From NCBI RefSeq assembly GCF_000002985.6, contig NC_003282.8, positions 3,658,001 through 3,722,000 of the forward strand: a stretch of 64,000 nt of DNA, read 5' to 3'. The notes below the pieces were generated by a model that worked only from the letters and a program-made list of their open reading frames with translations, had not been told where the DNA came from and did not search any database. Position 1 is the stretch's first letter, and every line of letters begins with the position of its first letter. The position numbers and the translations under genes were made by a program. Positions 36,717 through 48,054 of this stretch are shown here, one piece after another. The stretch comes from Caenorhabditis elegans. Lineage: Eukaryota > Nematoda > Chromadorea > Rhabditida > Rhabditidae.

Positions 36717-36942
36717 TTTTTTAAAATTTTATACTGAAAATTTTCGATTTTAAAGGTAATTCATACCTTAAAATACAAAATGTTTTGCAGAAAGATTCCC
36801 GAAAAAAAAAATCGAATATAATGTAAAAATGCAAGCGCGCTCTACCGCACACGCGCTGCGCCGCGAAGCGTGTCTTTTCGAATAAAACGGCAGTTGCCAA
36901 AATTAACATTTTTCCTCGAAAATATCGAATTTCCAGACAAAA
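36717..36942. promoter_or_regulatory. Divergent promoter of taf-6.2 and the 305-aa gene
   Basis: Only 226 bases separate the two start codons, so the genes must share this promoter. It contains GCAAGCGCGCTCTACCGC followed by ACACGCGCTGCGCCGCGAAG, a CpG-rich block in AT-rich DNA. Both genes have an acceptor close to the ATG (TTTTCAG on the minus strand, AATTTCCAG ending at 36936 on the plus strand), consistent with trans-splicing on both sides. Confidence 0.7.
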
Positions 36943-39900
36943 ATGCGCCGTTCAAATGAGCCAACGAAGCGTAAGAGCACAACAGGCCACGGAGACTATG
37001 CAGAACACAAGGTAAATCGGAAAAATCGACGAAATTCACTTAAAAAATCGATTTTCAGAAGCGAAAGTCCATGTCGAAGGAGGCGACGCCGGTTTTAGAG
37101 GAAAACCTCACTCCTGACGTGATGATTAATAATGTGAGTGGAAAAATGATAAAATAATCGACATTTTGACGAAAAAATTGGAAAAATCGGCCGAAAAAAC
37201 AGTCTTTTTGCAGCTCCACGAGATTGTCACTCAAATTCTCGAGAATCAGGAGCTTCCAGAAACGGCGATCATCGAGCTGGAAGGATTCGACGCAACAGCG
37301 GCCACAATGGAGGAATACATGCAAAAACGAGAGGAAACCCGCAAACTCGTCACCGATTCCGAGTTTTTCGACCAGAAAACCGAGCTGAACCTGAGTGTTG
37401 TACGTGGAAATCACTCAAAATTGTGGAAAATCTCGTTATTATCGCGGTTTTGGCCGATTTTCTTGACATTTCACCCGAAAAATCTCTTTTTAAATGGGTT
37501 TTAGAGGAAAAATCCCAAAAAACTTGAATTTTCTCGATTCTTTCTAAAAAAAAACAGATTTTTTGGCGAAATTTCTAGTTTTAACACCATTTTTACCCGA
37601 AAAATCGCCGTAAAGCTATTTCTGCCTAGCAAACTCGGGAAATTCCGATTTCCCGACAGAAAATAACCGAAATACCTCAATATTTATATGAAATTTCCGA
37701 ATTTTCACCAATTTTTTCTCAAAAATTCAAATTTTTAGGCCTCACTCGCCGGAGCACAAGTGGAAGTGGACAAACGTGTCACCACGCGAGGAATGAGCCG
37801 AAAATTGCACGACGAGTGTGGTATCAATGAGAAAGATATCCTCTACCAGGGTCTTGATTATCATGGAACTGAGTCTCGTGTCAGCAAGGAGCTCAGAGAG
37901 TTAGTAAATTGCGATTTTGAAAAGAATTTTGAAGAGAAAACTCGGTTTTTTCGGCGATTTTCCGACCTAAATGGGCCTAAAATATCTTTTTTGTTGGCAA
38001 AAATGCGCCTGATGTGTCATTTTTCAACGATTTTCTGGCCAAAATGGACCTAAAGTAGCATTTTTCGTCGATTTTTTACGTAAAACTTGTATTTTGAACC
38101 GAAATCTCAAGATTTTTGGCTAAAAGTGTGATTTTTGAAGTGAAAAATAATCAAAAACATTGAAAAATAATTTTTTTTTTCGAAAGAAATCCACGATTTT
38201 CATGTATTTCATGGAGAAATTTGTATTTCTAATGAAAAACTTCAAAAAAAAAAAAAGATTTTTAAAAAAATTGCCGAAGTTTTTGTAAAATCCGTCCACA
38301 GTAGCGAAAAAAATTGAATTTTTAGTTAAAATTGGCTGAAAATCACTCAAAAATTTGAATGTTTAGCTAAAATTGGCTGAAAATCACTTCAAAATTCAAC
38401 ATTTTTTAAAAAATTGGCTGGAAATCGCTCAAAAATTGAAATTTTTAACGAGAAGTGGGCGAAAATCATTCAAAAATTCAAATTTTTAACTAAAAGTGGG
38501 CGAAAATCATTCAAAAATTCAAATTTTTAACTAAAAGTGGGCGAAAATCATTCAAAAATTCAAATTTTTAACGAGAAGTGGGCGAAAATCATTCAAAAAT
38601 TGAAATTTTTAACGAGAAGTGGGCGAAAATCATTCAAAAATTGAAATTTTTAACGAGAAGTGGGCGAAAATCATTCAAAAATTCAAATTTTTAACTAAAA
38701 GTGGGCGAAAATCATTCAAAAATTCAAATTTTCAGCTCAAATTGGCTTAAAATTACTCAAAAATTCCAATTTTTTCCAGTTCCCGCCAAGCATCAATCAT
38801 CGAATCGTGCGTCGACTTCCAAAAGCAAATTCAATGGAAAATCGGAATTATGGAGAAAGTTAAGGCGAAATCCGGGAGATCATATCCAATGTCAGATGGG
38901 CCAAGTGTACGTACACGTGGTGGACAGGATAAGCAACGAGAGGAGATGAAAAAACAGCAGAAAGAGCTCGAAAAGAGCAAGAAACAGAGGAAAACTAGAG
39001 CTGCAGGAGAGCAGGATCCATTCAAGACACCACAGAAAAAGATTGAATTCAATGCGTTGGATGAGCGAAGAGTTAGTAGAGTTAGAGGATGAAGAGATTT
39101 TTGGCTGAAAAAAAGCTAAAATTTCGCTGAGATTTTTGGTCTGAAGTTAGCTGAAAATCTGGAAATTTGTGGTTTTTTCACTGAAAATCCAGGAAAATTA
39201 GAGATTTTAATATAAAAATGACGTTTTTTTTTTTGGCTGGAAAAAGGCTGAAAATTTGCATTTTACAGTGATTTTCGCTATGAAAAACCACTAAAATCAA
39301 TGTTTTTAGATTGAAAGAAAATAGCTAAAAATCCTCTTCTTGTCAGTGATTTTTGCTCTGAAAAACTTGGAAAATCGCGGATTTTATGATGGAAATAACC
39401 TTTAAAAATGTGTTTTTGACCGAAAATAGTTGAAAATTCGCTATTTTCAGAGATTTCTGCATGGAACATCTAGAGAAATTGCAGTTTTCAGGCTGAAAAT
39501 CGCTGAAAATCGCAGATTTTCTGTTGGAAATCACTAAAAACCGCGTAAATTTGAGAATTTTGGGCTGAAAATAGCTGAAAATTTTCTTTTTTTCAAAGAT
39601 TTTTTCACTAAAAAACTAAAAATTGCGGATGTTGAGATGAAAATTGCCTAAATTCACAAAAAACAATTCCTTTTCTGTCTAAAAATAGCTGAAAATTCGA
39701 TTTTTTTGTATTGAAAATGTAGAAAATCACGGTATTTGAGATGAAATTACCTGAATTTCTGAAAAATTGCAATTTTCAGTTGGAAACTGCCCGGAATCGC
39801 GAAAAATTTCGATTTTTGACTAACGGTTATCTAAAATTTCAAAAAAAATAGTGATTTTTAGTGGAAAAAAAACACTCAAAATCTGAAAATTACTCATTTT

Positions 39901-40267
39901 CAAGCTGAAAATACAGAAAAATTGAGGTAATTTTAATGGATAAGCTTGAAATTCGGCGAATTTCCGAAAACAAAAGTTTAAAAAATTGGTATTTTTCCCT
40001 GAAAAACTGCTTGAAACCCAGAAAATTATTTATATTTTTAAGCTAAAAAACCTGAAAAAAACTAATTTTTCAGCTGAAAATCGATTTTCAACCCAAAAAA
40101 TAGGATTTTTTCCTAATTTTTCAAATTTCCAGATCATCGAGAACTATCAACTGGAGGTCGCCTCGGAAATTCGCACGCACCGCCCGTTTTTGAGCCGCTC
40201 GATTGCTCCGGTTCCGTTCAACATTGATATTCTCGACGATGAGGAGGAGGAAATGGAAATCTCGTAG
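36943..40267 (+). CDS. Uncharacterised 305-aa charged, probably nuclear protein
   Basis: Exons: 36943-37011, 37059-37133, 37214-37399, 37739-37899, 38780-39071, 40133-40267, all in phase. The start follows a trans-splice-like acceptor by 6 bases. The N-terminus is a bipartite nuclear-localisation-like stretch (RRSNEPTKRKS, KKRKS). Residues 50-110 are acidic and helical (LHEIVTQILENQELPETA). About 170-210 looks helical (ASIIESCVDFQKQIQWKIGI), and 220-250 is a Lys/Glu coiled coil (EEMKKQQKELEKSKKQRK) ahead of a DPFKTPQKK segment. The C-terminus is very acidic (ILDDEEEEMEIS). I do not recognise the family. The make-up suggests a chromatin, kinetochore or SMC-accessory protein, but that is only an impression. 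It shares a divergent promoter with taf-6.2. Confidence 0.85.
38455..38735 (+). repeat. 41-bp intronic minisatellite, seven copies
   Basis: Units start GTGGGCGAAAATCATTCAAA and differ mainly at CAAATTTTTAACTAAAA versus GAAATTTTTAACGAGAA. The array lies in the 880-base intron between 37900 and 38779. Confidence 0.95.
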
Positions 40268-40519
40268 AGTCGGATCTACCATAAATATTTTAAATTTTCA
40301 CTTTTTTTCCTTGTTTCCCCTAATTCACCACCGCCGCCCAATCATTTCTCCGGTATTTTATTGATTTTATTGATTTTTTACACCTTTTTTTTCTCTGTCT
40401 CTGCCGGGTCCCCAAGAAATAAAATTTCGAATTTGTACGTTTTCCTCACGTTGCCACATGACAAAAATCCACGAAAATCGATAAAATAAAATAAAAAATT
40501 GATTTTCCAATCATTCCGA

Positions 40520-41682
40520 ATGTCGTCCACGTCAACTGCGATTCCCGCCGGTGAGCCGGTGGCTACGGCTCCGAGCTCCGCAATGTCGGCCGCCAAATCT
40601 TCGAAGGCTCCGAGCGTCTATAATGTGTAGGTTTTCGGCCGAAAATATGATGAAAAACGGGCGGCTCTGTGGAAAGCTAGGCCACGTGGCGAAATTATCG
40701 ATTTTTTGTGATTTTATCGATTTTTTGACGGATTTTCTAGAAATTTTAGCATATTTTCTTAATAGATGACAGTTTCTAGCAAGATTGCACAAATAAACGC
40801 AAAAAAACTGAAGAAAAACGGGTGGCTCGGTGGAAAGTTAGGTCATGTGGCAAAATTATCGATTGACGGAGGGTCTATTGAAGACTCTTAACAGATTTTA
40901 GCAAAAAGTTTAATAAATGTTTCAACAGAGTTCCTTTCAATGCATCATTTCTCACGATTCTAACCATCTGCGGGACACTTCAAATCTCTGCTCTTGTCCC
41001 GGCCGTCGGCTCCGTGCTCTCCGTGCTCCTTTCGCTTTTCACTTATGAGGTCTGTACTGTTTTACAGAAAATTTGACGAAAAATCGATAATTTGCAGTGG
41101 CTCAATTTGCACTTCTCGTCGATGACCAGAAGTCGCCGCGCTTGTTTCGACGTGGCGAATGTGTTAGAGACTTATCAGCCGAGAGCCCGAACTCATGGGC
41201 ATTTGTTTGTGGTAGGAAAAATCGATAAATTTTTGAGACTTGGGGGACTAGTTGTTTCCTAGACCTTCTTTAAAAAAAAACTTCTTACAGCCGGATCCAC
41301 CAACTCCATGCGTGAAAATCTCGGAAGACGGAAACCAACACGACGCGCCGAAGGAAAAGACCGCTTTCAGCAGTGCCAGGGACTCGGTACGTAAAGCTGC
41401 GTGGCCGACAAATGGGAAAACTCGGCCACCAATTTTTTGTTGTAAAAAATTGATAAAACCGATAAATTTCAGCACTACGAGAACATGTACCAAAAGGCGA
41501 TTCAAATGGCAAAGGAAATGGATCAAATGGAGAAAGTGGCGGCGAGCCCGTGCCTTGACTCCTCCCAGGATGTTGAACTGAAGCCGGCAGATCCGGAAAA
41601 GGATAAGAAGGAGAGTGAGGAGAAGGCGAAGCAGGCAAAAAAGAAGTACGATGAAGATATGGCGAAACCGTTTAGCTGCTAG
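40520..41682 (+). CDS. Uncharacterised 215-aa single-pass membrane protein
   Basis: Exons: 40520-40626, 40929-41049, 41098-41211, 41291-41386, 41473-41682, in phase throughout. The N-terminus is Ala/Ser/Pro-rich (STSTAIPAGEPVATAPSSAM). One or two hydrophobic segments run at about residues 40-75 (FLTILTICGTLQISALVPAV, GSVLSVLLSLF). A moderately basic region with SSMTRSRRACFDV follows. The C-terminus is a Lys/Glu-rich helix (EKDKKESEEKAKQAKKKYDE). No signal peptide or enzyme motif was seen and I do not recognise the family. The start lies 252 bases after the stop of the preceding gene on the same strand, so the two may form an operon. However, I do not see an obvious SL2 acceptor right at the ATG. 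Confidence 0.85.
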
Positions 41683-41703
41683 AAATTTAATGATTGCTGA
41701 TTG

Positions 41704-41709
41704 AATAAA
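41704..41709 (+). terminator. Poly(A) signal AATAAA
   Basis: A canonical AATAAA 22 bases after the stop of the 215-aa membrane protein gene. The convergent FOP-like gene ends about 95 bases further on. Confidence 0.85.
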
Positions 41710-41803
41710 GACTGCCTATTTTATTGATTTTTTTTTGTTAAAAAACAATGACTTTAATTTTTATTAGGTACAATTGCATAAATTATTAACACAAACATGA
41801 ATG

Positions 41804-42637
41804 TTAGGCTTTTGCCATGTAGATATCGAGCTCCGCATCCAATTCCTGGATCGTCATCTCTGAACGAGCTTCTCTTTTTGGCTTCACCTGCTTTTGAGCT
41901 CCTGTTCTGTAATTTTTCGGTGCTCTTTGAGCTTTATCCGATCTTCTTGGATCTTTTGGAGCTCTTGAAGCATTCGGGAATGTGACTCGGCTTGAAATAT
42001 TTCTTGTAGCTTTTGAGACTGATTTCTTGTTGAAGTTCGTGGATGCGACACGGTTTTCTGAAAAATTATGTGTTAAAGTTTGGTAGCTTCTAGCTCGGGT
42101 TATTTTAGAGTTGTCAGAAAATTGTAAACTATGAAGTTGTAGACAAAAGTATGGAAAATACTTTGTAAGTTGATAATTTTCTGATAAAACTAAAAATAAC
42201 CTAGATATGATTTGTTATAGTTGAGTATATACTCGAGTAGAGAAAGTTTTTCGATGCACCATGTCTAGCACTTCAACTTTGGAAGGGAGTATCTCGGTTA
42301 ATTTGAAAGATATTAAGAAAATCTAAACTACAAAGTTATAGGAAATTTAATAATAAATCTTTTGTCAGTTGACAATTTTTAGATGAAATTAAAAAGAACC
42401 GAGTTACGATCTTTTAAAGTGGAGCAGTAACCTCATATTGATGCACCATGTCAAAGTAAATCAATGCAAACTTTTTGAGATTAACTTACCAATAATTCTG
42501 ACTGCTGCATTCGTTGATTGCTTATTAGTTGATTTTCTTGCAGACCCACTGAATTTTTGGACGCCACCAGCAGATCTTTTGAAGTTCTTAAATTTTCTGA
42601 TTCCAACAGAGAGTGAAGCATCGATGGCGATAGTCAT
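41804..42637 (-). CDS. Small basic FOP/ALYREF-like RNA-binding protein
   Basis: Two exons, 42637-42490 and 42057-41804, in phase, 133 aa. The C-terminus, MTIQELDAELDIYMAKA, matches the conserved end of ALYREF/CHTOP (Friend of PRMT1) proteins, where the LDxELDxYM helix binds the DEAD-box helicase UAP56/DDX39. The middle is strongly basic with Arg/Lys/Gln (RAPKDPRRSDKAQRAPKNYR) but lacks the RRM of ALYREF, so it is closer to CHTOP/UIF-type mRNA export adaptors. The N-terminal MTIAIDASLSVGIRKFKNFK could be a second helicase-binding motif. An acceptor (TTTCAG) 17 bases before the ATG suggests trans-splicing. It likely acts in the nucleus, coupling splicing to mRNA export. The intron carries two GATGCACCATGTC repeat ends. 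Confidence 0.85.
42090..42455. repeat. GATGCACCATGTC palindromic elements in the FOP-like intron
   Basis: Two tandem modules end in CGATGCACCATGTC (about 42251) and TGATGCACCATGTC (about 42439). Each is preceded by diverged copies of a GTTGATAATTTTCTGATAAA-type stem. The same end motif is seen at 12437, 14388, 17397 (inverted) and 19812. Confidence 0.6.
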
Positions 42638-42816
42638 TCTTGAAAGTGTAGATTTCTGAAATAAAATTTATAAGAATAATATATTCGAACAAAAGAAAAC
42701 TAAGAGCGTTTGAATTAGAAAAACGAGAAGTAGGGAAAAAACTATATGTAATGAATGACAGGAAGAGAATCTGGTCAATCTTGAAAAGAGGGGGAAATGT
42801 GTTAGAATTTGGAGTT

Positions 42817-42907
42817 TTTCAATCGATATTTCAGACGGGTAACGGATAACTTGGTAGTACAATAGGAAGGGAGACCTCAAAGAAATATCTACCAAGTTCT
42901 GGCAATT
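42817..42907 (+). ncRNA. Conserved hairpin-bearing repeat, copy B (candidate RNA)
   Basis: Partner of 24301-24391. Here the stem is longer: AACTTGGTAG pairs perfectly with CTACCAAGTT across a 31-base loop containing GGAGACCTCAAAGAAATAT. It lies about 180 bases from the start of the FOP-like gene, on its upstream side. Confidence 0.45.
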
Positions 42908-43333
42908 AGTTGAACCTCGCAAATATACTGCGAGTTTTGTATCACTATTTATACGATAAAGTATTGAAGAAAATGAAAATATATACAGGCTCTTTGAACA
43001 ATCTTGAATCGAGATATTTTTGAGCACAAAACATATTATAGTGAAGAAAGTAATATCTTACAATAGGCATGCGGCAGGCATGTAGTTAGGCATCTACGCA
43101 ATAAAGGTATCAGGCAGGCAGAGACACATTCCTACCTACATGCCTGCCTAGAAATGTTTTAGCAGAGTTTAGCAGTTTTTGCTGAATTTCGGCATCTTCC
43201 GGACGATTTTTTTTCAACTATCGACAACTTTCAACATGCATCGACAATTTTTAACAACTTCCGATATTTTTTTGCTAACAATGAAACGTTAAAAATTAAA
43301 ATTTTACGCCCCCATCCCAGCCACACATTCAAA

Positions 43334-43920
43334 TCATTTATGCGAAAAATAATCATTATTGTCAGTCTTCAACAAATTGCACACGGATTCTCGATTGAAC
43401 AGGGCCAGCAGATAAGCAATAATTATCCCCAAAAAACTGATAAAAATGTAGAATCTGAAGCTGTTTGTCGGCGCGTCTTCGTTGATGATTTTCACGTTGT
43501 TGAGCGCGTCGGCGAGCTCACGAGAATTCACTTGTCCCTGAAAAAATAGGGTTTATGTTGGCTGGGGTGTGATGGAGCAAAAAGTGGTTTACTAGCAAAA
43601 TGTGCAAAATGGTTAGGGCTATATTTTGTTAGTTTACAATTTTTAGATATCTCTAAAACTCGCAGAGATAAGGCAGTTATAAGTAAAAATGTTGCAGTTT
43701 TGCGACCAAGAAATTTAAAACTTTTATATCTCTGCAACAGTTACAGATAGAAAAAAATGATTAACTAGCAAAATGTGTAAAATTTTTAGGGCTATATTTT
43801 GATAGTAAAAACTTTTTTGAAATCTCTAAAATTCGCTGTGATAGAACTAAAAAACTAAAAAGAGGCGTCCCGTATTTTGTCGGTACAAAAAAAAACAAAA
43901 AATAATATTACCTGTTGCAT
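43334..43920 (-). CDS. Candidate 70-aa single-pass membrane protein
   Basis: Exon 1 is tiny (43920-43912, MQQ) with a GTAATA donor. Exon 2 (43537-43334) follows a TTTTTTCAG acceptor and encodes GQVNSRELADALNNVKIINE, then a membrane helix (FYIFISFLGIIIAYLLALF) and a polar tail (NRESVCNLLKTDNNDYFSHK) to a stop at 43334-43336. Base composition of exon 2 rises clearly above its surroundings, which supports coding. An alternative upstream exon in another frame does not join without a stop. The family is not recognised. Confidence 0.5.
43560..43850. repeat. TATCTCTGCAAC / ACTAGCAAAATGT element
   Basis: Two inverted and direct modules (GTTTACTAGCAAAATGTGCA, GATTAACTAGCAAAATGTGT) with TATCTCTRMAA motifs. 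It is related to the hairpin element in the 51-56 kb receptor introns and fills the candidate gene's intron. Confidence 0.55.
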
Positions 43921-43999
43921 TGTCAGTTTTGATGTAATTGAGAAAAATATTAGTCGAGAAGAAAACTAGAGCAGTTTCGGCAATCGGGATATGTATGTT

Positions 44000-45988
44000 T
44001 GAAATGAATTTTGAAAAAAAAAACTTTATTGATTTTTTTTGAATTTATTTTTGACGTGAAATCTTCGAGTTTTTTATAGAACTTTTCAACTCAATTTTTG
44101 GCAATTTTCGACAGTTTTTCTTTAACTTTTGACAACTTTCCTACATTTATTGTTAACTTGCGATAATTTTCTAGAAATTTCCTTCCTACAGTTTTTATTT
44201 ACTATTAGCTTTCTCCAATATTGTACAACTTTCGTCAATTTTCACCAACTTTTGATAACTTTCGACGACTTTCAACAGTTTTTTTCCAGCTCCTACAACT
44301 TTCGGCAATTCTCAACAACTTACTCTAAATCTCTATAACGTTCGACAACATTTTCCAATTTTCGACAACTTTCTCCAACTTTCGCGAACTTCCATCCCTT
44401 TGAAGTTTTGAAAAACCCTCGATTTTTGCGGATTTCTTCAACATTCCTGCAAAACCGATTTTCGCTCATTTTCCATATGTTTTCCAAGAAAAAAAACGTG
44501 GGTGATTCTGGGTGCTCCGCAAGCTCACTTGACGAACATGCTCAAAAAAAGCAATCAGGCGGAAAAAGTTCAGAGCACAATGAATTTCACTCAATTTTTG
44601 AGCTCTTCCGTGTTTATGTTTGCATTTTTGAGGTATTTTAGGGGAATAGCGTGAGTGGGGTACCATCACATCATTTTCAAGACAACAGTCGATAAAATAG
44701 GGAAAATTTTGAATATTGATCATTTTCAAAATTGTTTTGGAATACTTTTTTAAAGATTTTAGGCTTTTGCCAATACTTTTTGTTTAATGTTTATAAGTTC
44801 ATGCCCTAATGAAAAAGAATTCATTGAAGCGGAAAAGTTTAGAAAATTCTAGAATTTTTCGAATTGTTTCCGCTTTGGCGGGCTCTGTAAGAAAATTAGA
44901 AACGCTCTTTTTTCTATCATAGATACTCAAAATTTGAGTTTTTTCAAACTTCCGTTTGTCAAAGAAAATTTGATTCGCCGTCCCCTTTTGCACAAACCGG
45001 AACCTGTTTACATTTCGAAACGCGTGTTTTTCCTATTCGGTCTCTCGCAGAAAAAGCTTAGACTCGTTAACTTTATGACCCCGGGGCATCAAGTTTGGAG
45101 CTCTCCGCGACGGCGGAGCATTGTTTTGCTCCAAATTGTCGGAGAGTTCTCCCTTTTGCTCTGTGGCTTCGGCTCAAAAATGGGGATTTCTTTTATTTTC
45201 AATTTCCTGGTCACTTTTTTGATGTCTGGGTTTTGGTAGCTTTTGGTAACTAAGTAAAAAATTCAGTTTAAAACACTTTTACCAACTTTCCCCAACACTC
45301 AATTATTAACAATTAACAATTAACAATTATTTAAAAAAATTGCTCTACCGAGCTGAGTCCGTTCATTTTGCTCTAATTGGCTCCGGCTCTTCATTATTTT
45401 TTCTCTTCTCTCAAGTACTTAGTTCTCACACTAGATTTGCTTTTTTTGTTTACTGAAATTTGTAGGATTTCCTGAAAATTTTAATTTTCCTTAAAAAAAT
45501 TCCAGCTTTTCATATTAAAACTTGACATTTTCAAACATAAATCTACATACTTTTGGAGCACGAAAATGCAACAAAAAAGATGATAATCACGAGAAAGAGC
45601 AAGGTAATCCCTCGAGGAACAAAAGAATTTCCATTATACTTTAGTCTCTCATTTTTGCTCTTTTTTGGAGCGCTGCCAACTTTTTTTTTTTTTTTTTTTT
45701 GTTCCGATGCTTTTATTTTTAACAGTTTTTGCAAAAATAGGGCGTTGTTGAAAAATTTATGTAGTTCAAAATTTTCTGTAAAAAATCCAAAAATTTGAAG
45801 AACAAAAACAGAAAAAAAGAATATTCAGAAATTATAATTTTTTGTCTTCAGAAAAATTTAAAACGGGTGAAATATATAGTAAATACTATTTTTATAGATT
45901 TGCAGGAGTTTCCGGAAATTTCTTTTTTTTCTCATTTTTTATCCCTACTCCCAGCCCCGCATATGACTTTCAAGAAAACATCGTTAAG
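44000..45988. other. AT-rich intergenic stretch, only weak coding hints
   Basis: From 44080 to 44400 the sequence is a degenerate CAACTTTCG / CAATTTTCGACA repeat. Short frames with a possible membrane helix occur at 44541-44650 (+) and 45543-45610 (-), but neither builds a convincing gene. Confidence 0.35.
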
Positions 45989-46235
45989 AAGCCTAAACTT
46001 AAGCTTAAGCATAAGTCTAAGCCTGGAAAATTGCCTTAACCTAACAAGGGAAGTCTTTGAAGGGGCCGGTAGATTTGGGATTCTCATGCTGAAATTCCTA
46101 TGTCGTAAGCCTATGTCAAAGCCAAATCCAAAACCAAAACCTCAGCATAAGCCTAAGCCTAAGCCCAAGCTTAAGCTTATGCCTAAGCCTAGGACTAAGC
46201 CTAAGCCCAAGCCTAAGTCTAGGCCTATGTCAAAG
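45989..46235 (+). repeat. Degenerate interstitial telomeric repeats (GCCTAA)n
   Basis: Two tracts of CCTAAG-type units (45989-46035 and 46105-46235) separated by unique sequence. The long Lys-Pro-rich open frame here is just the repeat translated. Confidence 0.9.
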
Positions 46236-47395
46236 CCTATTAGTCGAAATCTCTACTTTTAAGTACAAATCCTCCAAACAAATTTTTACTCATTACCAAT
46301 CAGAAACCACTGCTTCTCTGACTCATTTATTATTTGAGCCCACAAAAATACTCGCGTGAGCTCCCAGTTTTCTGCTGCTCAGCCGATTCCGGACTTCTGA
46401 CTTGAGAAAAAAAATTAGGATTTTGAAATAGTCGGGCTAAGTCAAATGGGTAGAGTTTAGAAAAAAATATAGAAAATTAAAAATTTTTTTTCAATTTAAA
46501 AAAAAAGTTTTTTTATTTTAAAAAATTGGTGAGGTTTGAACTTCCCGCCAAAAAAGTACTAGGTAAATTTGATTTTTCCGCTAAAATTGCCGAATTTTTG
46601 GAAAACTTTATTCAAAAAATTTCTCATTTTTGAACCTATTTTTCCTTTTTTATTTCTTCTGTCTAAAACTTCCAGCCTGAAGAAAAAATTTCATTTTTTG
46701 ATTTCTCAAGAGGATTTTTATTGTTTTTTCAGACCTCCCCCACTACTATTTTCCCATTTCAGTATTTCTTCCCTCACCTTAACACTTTTTTTTCTTCAAT
46801 TTTATATTCAAATCCTTCTCTTCCGCTTGTTATTGTGTTTTTGTTTCCGACATTTGCTCTCCATTTTTCTTCCTTTTTCGCAACAAATTTGCAACGTCCG
46901 GTGATGTTGAACACCTCGCAGGTTTTGCAGTTTTTGCAGTTTTTTTTAAAAGTTGGCTCCAAATTCAAAAACTTTGAAATTCACTTGTTGAAGTTAAAAA
47001 TTTTTGTTAAAAGTTAAAAATTTTTAATTTTCGCGCCAAATGTTCGCAAAAAAGGTTTAAAAATTTTGTAGAAAAAATAAAATCGAAGAATATGTTTGGC
47101 CGAAAATTCAAAATTTGCATATAACTTTCTTTTTTTTTAAATTTTTTTCAGCCAAATTTGAATATCCGAAATTTTTTATTCGAAAATCCAAATTTTCTCG
47201 AAAATTTGAATTTTTGGGGTTAAATTTTCGGAAAAAAATTTGGCTGAAAATTTGAATGTTCAGTTATTTTATTGTTTAGGAAAAAATTGAATAATATTTC
47301 TTTGGCGGTAAATTCAAATGTTGAATATTTTTGAAATTGTTGAACCAAGTTTTTTTTCTAAATAAAAATTCCTAAAATTTGACCGATCACTTTAG

Positions 47396-47587
47396 ATAAA
47401 GCTTATGCTTAGGCTTAGGCTTGGCCCTAGACTCAAAATTAGGCTTTGACTTAGGCTTAGGCTTAGGCTTCGACTTATACTTAGTCTTAGGTTTAGACTT
47501 AGGCTTGGTCTTAAGCTTGGCCCTAGACTTAGAATAAGGCTTTGACTTAGGCTTAGGCTTAGGCTTAAGCTTTGGCTTAGGCGGGAG
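47396..47587 (-). repeat. Degenerate interstitial telomeric repeat (TTAGGC)n
   Basis: About 190 bases of TTAGGC-type units, in the opposite orientation to the tracts at 46 and 50 kb. It ends in a G11 run at 47587-47597. Confidence 0.9.
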
Positions 47588-48054
47588 GGGGGGGGGGAGA
47601 GAGAAAAATGGAACTTTCCGGATTTTTTCTTCGATTTCATAAACAGTTTTAAAATTAGAGGGAAGATAAATTTTCGAATAGAATTAGGCGAATTTTCTCA
47701 ATTTTCCTAGTCTAGAACGTCAATTTTCCGCTCATTTTTGATTTGTTTTTCGCTTTTTTTGTTCATCGTTTTCTAGTTCAAGCAATTTGCCACCTCCCCT
47801 TCGCCAAAATACAAAATTTTATATATGTTTTTCTCGAAAAAAAAACAAGTACCCACTCCTTAGAACTCAAAAACTCATCTGTCCCCCACCCTCAATCCAT
47901 CGAACACAATAAATGTGTATATTTGAAAGAGAGAAAAAAAAGAAAAAAGTATATAAAACTTGTGTGTCAGCTGTTTGATTTTTTTTTCTTGTGCTCCGCG
48001 AGCTCTGGTCCGTCTGGCTTCTGGTCTTATGATTTTCAGACAATACCATAGGAA

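Noticed and set aside
44541..45090. Possible two-exon gene starting MLKKSNQAEKVQST with a GTGAGT donor at 44650
   Set aside because: The only nearby acceptor (45055-45057) yields a stop after a few codons; the evidence is too thin to call.
45543..45734. 63-aa minus-strand frame with a hydrophobic end (GITLLFLVIIIFFVAF)
   Set aside because: Half of it is poly-Lys from a long T run, and no trans-splice or polyadenylation signal supports it.
45795..46262. 155-aa open frame ending in a Lys-Pro-rich stretch
   Set aside because: It runs from AT-rich low-complexity sequence into the telomere-like repeat, so the frame is a by-product of the repeat.
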